Of a stretch of 17,913 nucleotides of DNA, positions 1 through 8,186 are shown piece after piece (within the stretch, counting starts at the first letter, position 1; each line of letters opens with the position of its first letter). Where the stretch lies: NCBI GenBank assembly GCA_964483175.1, contig CAZAAT010000048.1:1-17913 (forward strand), in the 5' to 3' direction. The notes under the pieces were generated by a model, which worked only from the letters and a program-made list of their open reading frames with translations, was not told the DNA's origin and did not search any database. This stretch comes from JAAYHC01 sp964483175 (lineage in GTDB: Bacteria > Bacillota > UBA5301). The position numbers and the translations under genes were made by a program.

Positions 1-966
1 GCCAACCAGCTGCGCGAGATGGGTTGTGCGGTGTGGGTCGGCGATAGCGCAGGAGGTGCAATCGGTGGCATGGCGCCAACCGCCCAGGCTTTCAAGGTCT
101 GCGGTTACGAAGCGGCGGCGCGGGCAAGCGGGGCCGAGATCAAGAGCTTCGATGGCTCTGGGGTGGTCGAGATTACCAGTAAGTTGCTTGATTTCAAACC
201 CAAGTATCACTTGGCAGCCCCGGTTTTTCAGGCCGATGTGGTGATTAATCTACCGAAATTAAAAACTCACTCGGCAGCCATTTATACCGGAGCTTTGAAA
301 AATCTATTCGGACTAGTGCCTGGCCTAGGTAAAGCCGAGTTTCATCGTAATGCTCCGACCAATGAGCTTTTTGCGCAGGTCATTGCCGATATTAACCTCA
401 ACGCTCCGATCGCATTAACCATCATGGATGCCGTCGTTGGCATGGAGGGGGCGGGGCCGACGGCCGGCGACCCTCGAGAGGTGGGCCTGCTCTTGGGTTC
501 AACGGACCGGGTCGCATTGGATGCGGTTGCCTGTCGCTTGATCGGACTTGATCCGGCAATCGTACCGATAGTTCAAACAGCTTATGAGCAGGGTTTAGGT
601 GAGATTGCCTCCGCGAACATTACTTTAACGGGCGATTATTCTGAGCAACCGGTGATCACTGGCTACCGGTTACCGGCCGGTAAAAAGCGATCCAATCCTA
701 AGGTGGCCAAGTTTATGCTAAATACGGTGGTCAACCTATTTAAGACCAGGCCACAGGTGAATCAGGAGAGCTGCCGCAAGTGCGATATTTGTGTGGAGAA
801 CTGCCCGGTCGATGCGATCGATGTACAATCAAAGCTCATCGATTATACGGCCTGTATTGAGTGTCTCTGCTGCCATGAACTTTGCCCACATGGCTGTGTA
901 GATTTGGTGCGCCAAAATAAGGTGGCCAATGCCCTGATGGGAATCGCCCAACGGATGCATAAATAA
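1..966 (+). CDS. DUF362 protein with C-terminal 2x[4Fe-4S] ferredoxin domain (5'-truncated)
   Basis: The reading frame is open from base 1, so the gene begins upstream of the window; the ATG at base 19 is only an internal Met. The body has the look of DUF362 proteins (for example INLPKLKTHSAAIYTGALKN and a later MDAVVGMEGAGPTAGDPR stretch), a family of unknown biochemical role often fused to ferredoxin modules. The C-terminus carries two [4Fe-4S] motifs. The first is CX2CX2CX3CP with Cys codons at 772, 781, 790 and 802. The second has Cys codons at 853, 862, 871 and 883, plus an extra Cys at 868. No membrane segment is seen in the visible part, so a cytosolic electron-transfer or iron-sulfur role is inferred. 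It ends 3 bp from the stop of the convergent CorC-like gene, with no obvious terminator between them. Family assignment is fairly sure; function is unknown. Confidence 0.85.
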   Translation, partial: ANQLREMGCAVWVGDSAGGAIGGMAPTAQAFKVCGYEAAARASGAEIKSFDGSGVVEITSKLLDFKPKYHLAAPVFQADVVINLPKLKTHSAAIYTGALKNLFGLVPGLGKAEFHRNAPTNELFAQVIADINLNAPIALTIMDAVVGMEGAGPTAGDPREVGLLLGSTDRVALDAVACRLIGLDPAIVPIVQTAYEQGLGEIASANITLTGDYSEQPVITGYRLPAGKKRSNPKVAKFMLNTVVNLFKTRPQVNQESCRKCDICVENCPVDAIDVQSKLIDYTACIECLCCHELCPHGCVDLVRQNKVANALMGIAQRMHK

Positions 967-969
967 GTT

Positions 970-2229
970 TCACTCGGTCTGGGCAGGGGTGGCTTTTTTG
1001 GCCAGTTTGACCTTGCCGACGCGTTTGCCCTTCATTTCCTCGATTGTGAGTTCTAAGTCTTTGATTTGTACGGTATCGCCTTTGGCCGGAATTCTGCCGA
1101 GGTGGTGAAAGACCAGCCCACCGATGGTGTCTACATCATCGCCTTCATACAAAACCAGGCCTAGCTCCCGTTCAATTTCTTTCAGCGCAACCAGCCCTTT
1201 GACCAGGTAGGCCTCATCGTCTAAAGCCGTGATCGCTTCTTCGCGGCTATCGTATTCGTCCCTGATCTCGCCGATGATCTCCTCAAGAATATCCTCCATG
1301 GTTACCAACCCGGCGGTGCTGCCGTATTCATCAAGAACTATCGCTAAGTGCGCGTTGGCCGTCCGCATTTCGGAGAAAAGCTCATCAACTTTTTTGGTTC
1401 GGGGGACGAAAAGCGGTGGTCTAGCCAGTTCAGTCAGGGATAGATCTAAGCCTTCAAGCGATGCACTTAATAGGTCTTTGACATGGATGAAACCGATGAT
1501 GTTTTCCACCGTATTCGTATAGATGGGGATGCGGGAGTACTTTTCTTTGCTGGCAATTTTGACGGCTTCAGACAGGTTTAACTTGGCTGATAAAGCCAGG
1601 ATATCCGGGCGTGGGACCATAATGTCCTCAACAGCGGTATCAGCGTAATGGAAAATCCCCTGGATCAAATCCCTTTCGCTAACATCGAGACTACCTTCGC
1701 GAGCAGCAGTGTCCACGACGGTCTGTAATTCTTCGGCGGTGATCAAGGCCGTTCGGGGTTGTTTTTTGCCCAGGCTCCGCAGTAGGAGGTCGACGAGGGT
1801 GGTAAATCCCCAGGCCGGCCAGTGAAAGAGTTTGACGATCAAGGCAGATAAGCGGGCCAGATGAATGGCGCTACTTTCCGGGTTAATGGAAACCAGAGTT
1901 TTGGGGAGTACTTCACCAAAGAGGACAATTAGCGCAGTCGAGACTAGAACCGCCATCGCCACCCCTCGCTCGCCGAGCGATAGCGAAAGCGAGGTGACCA
2001 GAGATGAGAAGGCGATGTTTACTAAATTGTTTCCGACCAAGACCGACCCGAGAAAGCGGTTTGACTCAGAACGCAAACGCAGGACCAGACGGGCCTTTTT
2101 GTTGCCTTTATCAGCCTGATGTTTAAGGCGAATTTTGTTTGCTGACAAAGTAGCGGTCTCTGATGCCGAAAAGACCGCCGATAGAAGCAGCAATAACAGT
2201 AACAACAGATATCGCCAGGCAGTATCCAC
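970..2229 (-). CDS. CorC/HlyC-type CNNM membrane protein with CBS pair
   Basis: This is an integral membrane protein of the CNNM/CorC (hemolysin C) family, linked in other bacteria to Mg2+/Co2+ efflux. A Leu-rich first membrane helix is followed by the DUF21/CNNM transmembrane domain (to about residue 155), with SASETATLSANK and the conserved GEVLPKT. Two CBS domains follow (about 200-255 and 270-325), including the family signature DEYGSTAGLVTMEDILEEI, then a CorC_HlyC domain (about 340-415). Length is normal. I chose the GTG at 2229 because GGTGG lies 7 bases upstream of it. The in-frame ATG at 2253 would add 8 residues but has no visible ribosome site and would sit about 14 bases from a likely transcription start. 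It is transcribed divergently from the lysine exporter genes. No neighbour explains its substrate, so the transported ion stays open. Confidence 0.9.
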   Translation of the reverse strand: MDTAWRYLLLLLLLLLSAVFSASETATLSANKIRLKHQADKGNKKARLVLRLRSESNRFLGSVLVGNNLVNIAFSSLVTSLSLSLGERGVAMAVLVSTALIVLFGEVLPKTLVSINPESSAIHLARLSALIVKLFHWPAWGFTTLVDLLLRSLGKKQPRTALITAEELQTVVDTAAREGSLDVSERDLIQGIFHYADTAVEDIMVPRPDILALSAKLNLSEAVKIASKEKYSRIPIYTNTVENIIGFIHVKDLLSASLEGLDLSLTELARPPLFVPRTKKVDELFSEMRTANAHLAIVLDEYGSTAGLVTMEDILEEIIGEIRDEYDSREEAITALDDEAYLVKGLVALKEIERELGLVLYEGDDVDTIGGLVFHHLGRIPAKGDTVQIKDLELTIEEMKGKRVGKVKLAKKATPAQTE

Positions 2230-2273
2230 TAAAAATCCACCCTTTACGGCCATAGTGTTGCCAGTTTACAATC

Positions 2274-2279
2274 ATTATA
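2274..2279 (-). promoter_or_regulatory. Probable -10 element of the CorC-like gene
   Basis: Read on the minus strand, the sequence is a perfect TATAAT, about 45 bases upstream of the GTG start at 2229. No good -35 hexamer is seen 16-18 bases further upstream, so the assignment rests on the -10 alone. Confidence 0.4.
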
Positions 2280-2353
2280 TGGAGAAGGATTTGGCTGGAT
2301 GCAGCTAGAATAACTTTGTTTCATGAGATAATTACTGTTGGAGGGAAAACCAA

Positions 2354-2659
2354 TTGTCCGAGATTATCTGGGCGCTTGTAGCCGGCATACTCGTCGGCTT
2401 TTTTAGTTTATTGCCGAAAAAAATACTCAATAACCTCAACCATTTTTCGCTGGCAGCTTTAATCTTGTTACTGTATAGCATGGGCGCTAAGCTCGGTAGC
2501 GATCGGCAGCTCATGGCGCAGTTGGGGCAGATTGGGCTACAATCCTTAGGATTGGCCGTATCTGCGATTGTGGGCAGCACAGCCCTGGTCTATTGCTATG
2601 CAAGATCGCGCCGGAGTGCAGGCCCCGCAGGTCGGCAGAAAGAGGTGGCAGGCGAGTGA
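2354..2659 (+). CDS. lysO: LysO-type lysine exporter, N-terminal subunit (small)
   Basis: A 101-residue hydrophobic protein corresponding to the N-terminal part of LysO/YbjE (COG2431, Lys_export), which exports L-lysine across the membrane. About three membrane helices are seen (roughly 4-20, 30-45 and 60-82), with the motif MGAKLGSDRQLM between the second and third. The start is a TTG at 2354, with GGAGG at 2340-2344 and a 9-base spacer; no better start exists. The end overlaps the next gene by 4 bases (GTGA at 2656-2659), so the two are translationally coupled. Single-chain LysO of enterobacteria is about 300 residues; 101 plus 198 residues here give the same total. Two-gene versions are known in Bacillota and archaea, so this is a subunit split and not a broken gene. 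The polar Arg-rich tail after residue 83 is likely cytosolic. Confidence 0.82.
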   Translation: MSEIIWALVAGILVGFFSLLPKKILNNLNHFSLAALILLLYSMGAKLGSDRQLMAQLGQIGLQSLGLAVSAIVGSTALVYCYARSRRSAGPAGRQKEVAGE

Positions 2660-3252
2660 CCTGGATCATCCTTGGTACCCTGATCGTGGGAGTATTAACG
2701 GGCGGCCTGTTACCAGACTTTGTGGTGCCTGTGTTAGATAACATCACCACCATTGCGCTTTGCCTACTGATTTTTGGCGTGGGGGTGGGGCTGGGCAGAG
2801 ATCGGCAGATCTTGGCTTGCCTGCGAGCCAAAGGCTTATCCGTCGTAATTATACCGTTATTGATTGCAGCCGGCAGCCTTGCCGGGACTGCTATCTACGC
2901 CTTGTTGGCGCGGGTCGCTGTCGGTGAAGCAGTGGCGGTGGGTGCGGGTTTGGGCTGGTATAGCCTGGTGGGTCCGCTGCTATCGGAGCTGCATAGTGCC
3001 CGTCTGGGTGCCGTAGCCTTTTTGGCCAACTCTTTGCGCGAATTCATTTCGTTCTTAATCATCCCTATTGTCGCTAAACGATTTGGCGCGTGGTCAGCTA
3101 TTGCTCCCAGCGCAGCGGCGGCGATGGATGTGACGCTACCCCTGATTGCCCGGGAAACTGATCCGGAAACCGCGGTGATGGCTTTTGTGAGCGGGACGGT
3201 CTTATCCCTGCTCGTGCCGTTGATTTTACCGCTTATCGTCAGTTTAATCTAA
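2656..3252 (+). CDS. lysO: LysO-type lysine exporter, C-terminal subunit
   Basis: A 198-residue polytopic membrane protein matching the C-terminal core of LysO. The frame stays open upstream to 2593, but the GTG at 2656 is preferred. It overlaps the TGA of the previous gene (GTGA) and has AGAGGTGG at 2641-2648, 7 bases upstream. Features typical of the family are GVGLGRDRQIL near the start, GLGWYSLVGPLLSE, GAVAFLANSLREFISFLIIP and a conserved acidic MDVTLPLIARETD segment before the last helix. The GLGRDRQIL segment resembles GAKLGSDRQLM in the small subunit, suggesting that both halves carry a similar membrane module. It should act in a complex with the small subunit to export lysine or a related basic amino acid. 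No lysine riboswitch or regulator is visible nearby. Confidence 0.85.
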   Translation: MTWIILGTLIVGVLTGGLLPDFVVPVLDNITTIALCLLIFGVGVGLGRDRQILACLRAKGLSVVIIPLLIAAGSLAGTAIYALLARVAVGEAVAVGAGLGWYSLVGPLLSELHSARLGAVAFLANSLREFISFLIIPIVAKRFGAWSAIAPSAAAAMDVTLPLIARETDPETAVMAFVSGTVLSLLVPLILPLIVSLI

Positions 3253-3334
3253 CCCCTGATTAGCATGCACCATTTCAAACCTGTCCTAATATCATAACAG
3301 TGCCACAATGGTGAATGCAAAAGGGGTGAACCAC

Positions 3335-5080
3335 ATGTCCATTCAAAATTGTCCCGGGTTTATTTATACCGTTCAGCGCGGGGACACCATGTTTAGGCTG
3401 GCCCAGCGTTTCGGTATTACCCTGGAACAGCTGATCGCGGCCAATCCTCAAGTTACGGATCCGAACCGTCTGACCATTGGCCAACAACTATGTATTCCGA
3501 CCGGAGCTCAAGGTCCAGTTCCACCCTGTCCAAATGGCACTTTATATACTGTTAGACAGGGCGATACTATGTTCCTGATTGCCCAACGCTTTAATGTTAG
3601 TCTCAATGCTCTGATCGCGGCTAACCCACAGGTTGCCGACCCGAATGTAATCCAGGTCGGGCAGGTGCTCTGTATTCCTGGGGTTATGCCTCAACCGCCA
3701 GAGTGCGTAGGTGGAACTCTCTATACGATTCGACCGGGCGATACTCTATTTCTCTTGGCCCAACGCTTCAATACAACCGTTAATGCAATTATCGCCGCTA
3801 ATCCGGGCATCGATCCGGAGAATCTGCAGATCGGCCAAAGGATCTGTATTCCACAGCCCAGTCCTGGTCCCTGTAGTGGTCAACTTTATACCGTGAGACC
3901 GGGCGACACGATGTTCGAGATTGCTCAGCGCTTTGGGGTTTCTCTGCAAGCTCTGATCGCTGCTAACCCGCAGATTTCTGACCCCAATATGATCTTCCCG
4001 GGCCAGATTATTTGCATCCCTGGAGTACGGCCTCCGCAATGTGTTGGCGGAACCATCCATATCATCCGGGCGGGCGACACCCTGTTTAATTTAGCAGCTT
4101 TCTACGGCACCACAGTCAATGCGATCATTGCCGCCAATCCCGGTATTGATCCGCAGAACCTCCAGGTGGGGCAAGCAATCTGCATTCCGCTCCCGCAACC
4201 TGCCCAGTGTACGGGTCAACTGTATACAGTAATGCCAGGTGATACCATGGCGAGCATCGCTGCGAGATTCGGGGTAACCTTGGCGGCTTTGATAGCGGCC
4301 AACCCGCAGATCGCTGACCCTGCTCGGATCTTCCCAGGCCAGATCATTTGTATTCCGTCGGAGGCACCGATGCAGTGCATTGGCGGAACGATCCACATTG
4401 TGCGCGCCGGCGATACCATCTTTAACTTAGCCGCTTTCTACGGTACAACGGTTAATGCCATCATCGCTGCAAATCCCGGCATTGATCCGCAGAATTTGCG
4501 CATCGGTCAGAGACTGTGTATCCCGTTGCCACAGCCCGCACACTGTACAGGAGAGTTGTACACTGTTCGGCCTGGTGATTCGCTATTTACCATCGCTAAC
4601 AGGTTCGGGGTTACGGTGGAAATGCTAATCGCGGCTAATCCGCAGATTGCCGATCCGGCCCGGATCTTCCCGGGGCAAATCATCTGTATCCCTAGGAGCA
4701 TGCCGGACCCGGTAGAACGCTGTACCTTCGCGCTTGATGCCCATGAGGATGCACCCAAAGGAGCAACCGCTATGGCTACTCTCGACTTCGGAAAAGGAAC
4801 GGCAACGGTCAAGGCATCAGGAATGCCTCACCCGCGCCACGGCCGTAGTTATGTGGCCTCCTTGGTGATGATGCATGGCGAAGCGGAACGGATGACGATG
4901 ATGCGGACCGGCGCTGGCGAGTTCGCGGCGATGTTTGGACCAACGCACAAACTGCATGAATGTCTACGGGTTCTCGTAGCTGAGGATTACGATAAATATG
5001 ATAAATATGAACAGAGTGGGGGTGAATATCCGAGCGGACGGGTGCTGTTCTCAGCAAATGTTCGAGATAAGTGCAGATAA
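3335..5080 (+). CDS. Eight-LysM-repeat protein with unrecognised C-terminal domain
   Basis: A 581-residue protein made mostly of LysM domains, which bind N-acetylglucosamine-containing glycans such as peptidoglycan. Eight repeats start at codons 3350, 3527, 3704, 3872, 4040, 4208, 4376 and 4544. Each begins with Cys, contains YTVRPGDT-like and LIAANP segments, and ends in GQ-x-C-I-P, so each repeat has a flanking Cys pair. The remaining ~125 residues (from about 4700) form a separate domain with no motif I recognise. It holds a Met/His-rich stretch and a DYDKYDKYE segment and ends in DKCR. There is no signal peptide or membrane helix, as in LysM spore-coat proteins such as SafA; a spore-envelope location is inference. 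The ATG at 3335 is preferred, with AAGGGGTGA at 3321-3329; the upstream in-frame ATG at 3308 has no ribosome site. A bidirectional terminator follows. Confidence 0.88.
   Translation: MSIQNCPGFIYTVQRGDTMFRLAQRFGITLEQLIAANPQVTDPNRLTIGQQLCIPTGAQGPVPPCPNGTLYTVRQGDTMFLIAQRFNVSLNALIAANPQVADPNVIQVGQVLCIPGVMPQPPECVGGTLYTIRPGDTLFLLAQRFNTTVNAIIAANPGIDPENLQIGQRICIPQPSPGPCSGQLYTVRPGDTMFEIAQRFGVSLQALIAANPQISDPNMIFPGQIICIPGVRPPQCVGGTIHIIRAGDTLFNLAAFYGTTVNAIIAANPGIDPQNLQVGQAICIPLPQPAQCTGQLYTVMPGDTMASIAARFGVTLAALIAANPQIADPARIFPGQIICIPSEAPMQCIGGTIHIVRAGDTIFNLAAFYGTTVNAIIAANPGIDPQNLRIGQRLCIPLPQPAHCTGELYTVRPGDSLFTIANRFGVTVEMLIAANPQIADPARIFPGQIICIPRSMPDPVERCTFALDAHEDAPKGATAMATLDFGKGTATVKASGMPHPRHGRSYVASLVMMHGEAERMTMMRTGAGEFAAMFGPTHKLHECLRVLVAEDYDKYDKYEQSGGEYPSGRVLFSANVRDKCR
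3704..4693 (+). repeat. Three tandem 336-bp double-LysM units inside the LysM gene
   Basis: LysM repeats 3 to 8 start exactly 168 bases apart (3704, 3872, 4040, 4208, 4376, 4544) and alternate between two types. Repeats 3, 5 and 7 share C-x-G-G-T, TTVNAIIAANPGIDP and (in 5 and 7) FNLAAFYGTT. Repeats 4, 6 and 8 share C-[ST]-G, LIAANPQI and IFPGQIICIP. The unit of duplication is therefore a 112-codon pair, present three times. Repeats 1 and 2 are spaced 177 bases and lie outside this register. Confidence 0.85.
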
Positions 5081-5106
5081 ATGATAAAAAGACAATAAGC
5101 TTAAAT

Positions 5107-5133
5107 GGGAGAGGCGGCTGCCTCTCCCTTATT
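5107..5133. terminator. Bidirectional terminator between convergent genes
   Basis: A perfect 9-bp stem (GGGAGAGGC, 5107-5115, with GCCTCTCCC, 5120-5128) closes on a GGCT loop. It is followed by TTATTATT on the plus strand and by an A/T-rich run in the other direction. It sits between the stop of the LysM gene and the stop of the convergent sugar-transport operon, so it probably serves both. Confidence 0.75.
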
Positions 5134-5140
5134 ATTAATC

Positions 5141-5998
5141 CTATCCTTTTACCGCACCCGAGGTCAGACCTTTGATAATAAATCGTTGGAAGATAAGGGC
5201 CAGAATAACGGGTGGAATAGCTGCCAGGACTCCGCCTGTTGTCATCGCTGTGTAGTCAATAGCGTGTCTGCCGGTAAACTCGGCAATTGCCACCGGTACA
5301 GTTTTGGCATTGTAGGAGCTGGTAAAGATTAAGGCAAAAAAGAACTCATCCCAGGCCATCATGAATGTAAAGATTCCAGTAGCGACAAATCCAGGCAGAG
5401 ACAAGGGGAAGATCACTCGGTACAAAGCTCCTAATCTAGTGCAGCCATCGATGCGAGCAGCTTCTTCGAGTTCGCGCGGAATTGACTGAAAGAAGCTGGC
5501 CATCAACCAAATGGTGAAGGGGAGAGTAAAGGTAAGGTAGAGGACTATTAGTGAGAACTTGGTATCTACCAGCTGCAGGTTGCCAAAGATCAAATACAGT
5601 GGGATGATGATTGAGATGGCGGGCAACATCCGTGTCGCCATGATCATCATTAAACCTATCTTGCGTCCGCCAAAGCGCAGTCGTCCGAAACTGTACCCGG
5701 CGAGTGATCCGATTAATAATCCGAGAACAGTGACTATTGCGGAGACGATGAAACTATTGGCTAGGGTCGACTTAAACATCCGGGCAGTCCGTGAGGCTTC
5801 CGAACCAGAAAAGAGAATGTCTTGATAGTGTTGGAACGTCGGCTGATCTGGCACCCAATGGATAGGTACGGATAGTAACTCCGCTCTAGTAGAGATGCTT
5901 GATACCACCAACCAATAGATTGGCAAAAAGATAGCCAGTAACAGTAGGAGCATTCCGGTATATCCAATTATTTTAGTTGTTAGCGAATGCTGTTTCAT
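5141..5998 (-). CDS. Sugar ABC transporter permease, MalG type (CUT1)
   Basis: One of two inner-membrane permeases of a carbohydrate ABC importer. This 285-residue protein has six predicted helices and the cytoplasmic EAA loop, EEAARIDGCTRLGALYRVIF at about residues 178-197, which docks onto the ATPase. The N-terminal helix (about 11-33) and the size fit the MalG branch of BPD_transp_1. It is the last gene of the operon. Its ATG overlaps the stop of the upstream permease by one base (TAATG on the coding strand), implying tight translational coupling. The operon ends at the terminator about 13 bases past its stop. The sugar cannot be deduced from the permease itself. Confidence 0.92.
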   Translation of the reverse strand: MKQHSLTTKIIGYTGMLLLLLAIFLPIYWLVVSSISTRAELLSVPIHWVPDQPTFQHYQDILFSGSEASRTARMFKSTLANSFIVSAIVTVLGLLIGSLAGYSFGRLRFGGRKIGLMMIMATRMLPAISIIIPLYLIFGNLQLVDTKFSLIVLYLTFTLPFTIWLMASFFQSIPRELEEAARIDGCTRLGALYRVIFPLSLPGFVATGIFTFMMAWDEFFFALIFTSSYNAKTVPVAIAEFTGRHAIDYTAMTTGGVLAAIPPVILALIFQRFIIKGLTSGAVKG

Positions 5999-6906
5999 TA
6001 GGCGACATCCTCAGTGTACAGAAGTTTATAATAAACCAGAGCCAAGACGAGAATAAAAGCGGAGACAATAAATGATAGAGCCGCTCCCCGGCCCAGGTTC
6101 AGGTAACTAAATGACTCCAGATAGGTTAAGTAGGAGATAACCAAAGTACCGTTGGCTGGTCCGCCCCCGGTAATCACATAGATGATGTCAAAGACTCGAA
6201 AGGCCTCGACCGTGCGTAGGACCAGGGTGACTAAAAGGGCTGGGCGTAATAGTGGTAGAGTGATGTGCCAGAAACTTTGCCAGCTAGAGGCTCCGTCTAT
6301 CCGGGCAGCTTCATATATGGCATCTGGCAGACTGGCCAGGGCGGCACTGATAATCAGGACTACCAGTGGAGTACAGTGCCAGATATCAGCCAGAATAACC
6401 AGGTTCATGGCGGTAAAGGGGTCAGCTAGCCAAGCCTGATATTTGTCGATGAGGCCCAAACTCATTAGCAACCCGTTTAACGCTCCATAGTCAGCATTGT
6501 AGATCCATTTCCACATGGTTCCATTCACTACGGTCGGAATCGCCCAAGGGATAATAATCACCGAGCGTAATAAACGCCATCCTTTTAGCTTAAGATTGAT
6601 TAACAAAGCAATGGCGATACCAAGTATTATTTCGAGCCCGACGGAAACCACAGTAAAGTAGGCGGTTCTGCCAACCGAGGCCCAGAAAATGGGGTCGGCG
6701 AAGAAATTGAGATGGTTAGCCAACCCCACAAACGGGCGTTCGAAAGGATTTATCAACGATACAGCATGTAGACTAAGCCAAATATTGCTAATAATTGGGT
6801 ATCCGACAACTAAGACCATGACTAGTGCCGCGGGCAATATCAAGGCCCAGGCAATGACATGTTCTTTAGATTCGATATTTCGATAGATGCGAGAAAACAA
6901 GTTCAC
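5998..6906 (-). CDS. Sugar ABC transporter permease, MalF type (CUT1)
   Basis: The partner membrane permease, 302 residues. A hydrophobic first helix (about 17-38) is followed by a large extracytoplasmic loop, then the binding-protein-dependent transport domain. The EAA loop YEAARIDGASSWQSFWHITL lies at about residues 198-217. The start is GTG at 6906, with GGTGA about 6 bases upstream, 13 bases after the stop of the sugar-binding protein gene. It forms the heterodimeric channel with the MalG-type permease encoded next. No ATP-binding subunit is encoded in the operon, so a shared MsmK/MsmX-like ATPase from elsewhere is presumably used, as known for many CUT1 importers of Bacillota. Confidence 0.92.
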   Translation of the reverse strand: MNLFSRIYRNIESKEHVIAWALILPAALVMVLVVGYPIISNIWLSLHAVSLINPFERPFVGLANHLNFFADPIFWASVGRTAYFTVVSVGLEIILGIAIALLINLKLKGWRLLRSVIIIPWAIPTVVNGTMWKWIYNADYGALNGLLMSLGLIDKYQAWLADPFTAMNLVILADIWHCTPLVVLIISAALASLPDAIYEAARIDGASSWQSFWHITLPLLRPALLVTLVLRTVEAFRVFDIIYVITGGGPANGTLVISYLTYLESFSYLNLGRGAALSFIVSAFILVLALVYYKLLYTEDVA

Positions 6907-6919
6907 GAGCTGTCACCGA

Positions 6920-8173
6920 TTATTTTAAAATTTTGTTAATCTCGGATACCGCATCATTTAAAGCTTGGGCAGGACTCTTTGTACCGGCTAGAGCTTGATG
7001 AATGGCCAGCTGGACAATTTGGGAGATCTCTAGATATTCTGGAACTTTAGGACGCACATGGGAGTATGGAAACTGTTCCGCAAAAGCTGGTAGAGTAACA
7101 GGTTGATCTGCAATTAGTTCAGGATCTTTGGCTAACGATTGCCAAATTGGAGTGATGTGATCAGAATATTTTTTCTGCACATCCCGGCTGACAAGGTATT
7201 TAACCAGTTCCCAGGCCTCTTCTTTATATTTACTGCGGGCGGTTACCGCAAAGCCCATTGATCCGTTGATACTCGCACTCCTGGCCTTTGCACCCTCGAA
7301 AGCGGGAATTAAAGAGATTCTAGTCTTGCCGACGACATTGGATTCGGCGGGATCGTTGGTCATGTTGTACATGTAAATCCAGTTGATACAGAACGCGGCT
7401 TTTCCTTGAGAGAAGGTGTTTCGGACATCCTCTTCATTATAGGTGATGGATGCCGGGTTGCTAAGTCCGGATTTGAGGGTGTCAACCATCCAGGTCAGAG
7501 CTTCGATGCCCTCGGAGCTATTAAAGGCTGGTTTGCCACCTTCGGTGAAGAAAATGCCATCGTTACCGTAGAGCAAGGGAACCCAGGTACAAATCAGGGC
7601 TTCGATTTGCCCCCACGGCCAGACGATCGGATATTCGACTAGCCCCTTTTCCTTCATTACTTTAGCCTGATCTACTAACTCTTCCCAGGTGCTTGGAGGA
7701 GCTGTGAGCCCTGCTTTATTGAGGAGCTCTTCATTATAAAAGAAGTACATTTGGTCCAACAGATAGGGCAAACCATATTGACGGTCATTGTAAGTTACAA
7801 TCGGCCAAGCGGCAGGATAAATATCTGATTTCATTTCGGGAGTGATTCGGTCAGTTACATCCAATAACCAACCCGCTTTAGCAAACTGTGGATACCAGAT
7901 ATCATCAACCAACACGACATCATAGGCCGGGTTAAAGCCGGAGATGGAGGTTACTAGCTTGCTATGCAGGGAGTCATAGCTGACATAATTAGCCTCAACT
8001 TCGATATCGGGATATTTTTGCTGGAATTCGGCAACTACCGAGTCAAATTCTTCTGGAGTCATGCCGGCTTGCTGCATGGTTAAAAAGCGCAGGGTCTTGG
8101 CAGATCCGGTGATGGACAATCCAAGCACTAGGGCAAACAGAACAACCGAAACAACGATAATCTTTCTGTTCAC
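6920..8173 (-). CDS. Extracellular sugar-binding protein of the ABC importer
   Basis: A family 1 extracellular solute-binding protein, 417 residues from the chosen start, that would capture the sugar outside the membrane. It opens with a Sec signal peptide (NRKIIVV, a hydrophobic run, then a likely cut after GSA). There is no Cys at the end of the signal, so it is not a lipoprotein. The mature part has the usual early segment (EFQQKYPDIEVEANYVSYDS) and VVLVDDIWYPQFAKAGWLLD. GTG at 8173 is preferred: GAGGTG lies at 8180-8185 with a 6-base spacer, and it avoids overlap with the kinase gene. The in-frame ATG at 8206 would add 11 residues and overlap the kinase. Two internal Cys occur only in the mature body. 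The ligand is unknown. Confidence 0.9.
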   Translation of the reverse strand: MNRKIIVVSVVLFALVLGLSITGSAKTLRFLTMQQAGMTPEEFDSVVAEFQQKYPDIEVEANYVSYDSLHSKLVTSISGFNPAYDVVLVDDIWYPQFAKAGWLLDVTDRITPEMKSDIYPAAWPIVTYNDRQYGLPYLLDQMYFFYNEELLNKAGLTAPPSTWEELVDQAKVMKEKGLVEYPIVWPWGQIEALICTWVPLLYGNDGIFFTEGGKPAFNSSEGIEALTWMVDTLKSGLSNPASITYNEEDVRNTFSQGKAAFCINWIYMYNMTNDPAESNVVGKTRISLIPAFEGAKARSASINGSMGFAVTARSKYKEEAWELVKYLVSRDVQKKYSDHITPIWQSLAKDPELIADQPVTLPAFAEQFPYSHVRPKVPEYLEISQIVQLAIHQALAGTKSPAQALNDAVSEINKILK

Positions 8174-8186
8174 TTTATTCACCTCG

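Noticed and set aside
2291..2353. Sigma-A promoter for the lysO genes starting at TTGGCT
   Set aside because: No -10 hexamer was found at an acceptable spacing; too weak to list.
3350..4693. Regularly spaced repeats that could suggest a CRISPR array
   Set aside because: The units are in-frame LysM-coding repeats with gradual divergence and no unique spacers.
3275..5057. Minus-strand open frames within the LysM gene
   Set aside because: They are repetitive shadows of the LysM repeats; the plus frame has the LysM signature in all eight units.
5105..5332. Plus-strand 75-codon open frame after the terminator
   Set aside because: It starts in the terminator stem and lies antisense to the MalG-type permease gene, without a ribosome site or recognisable product.
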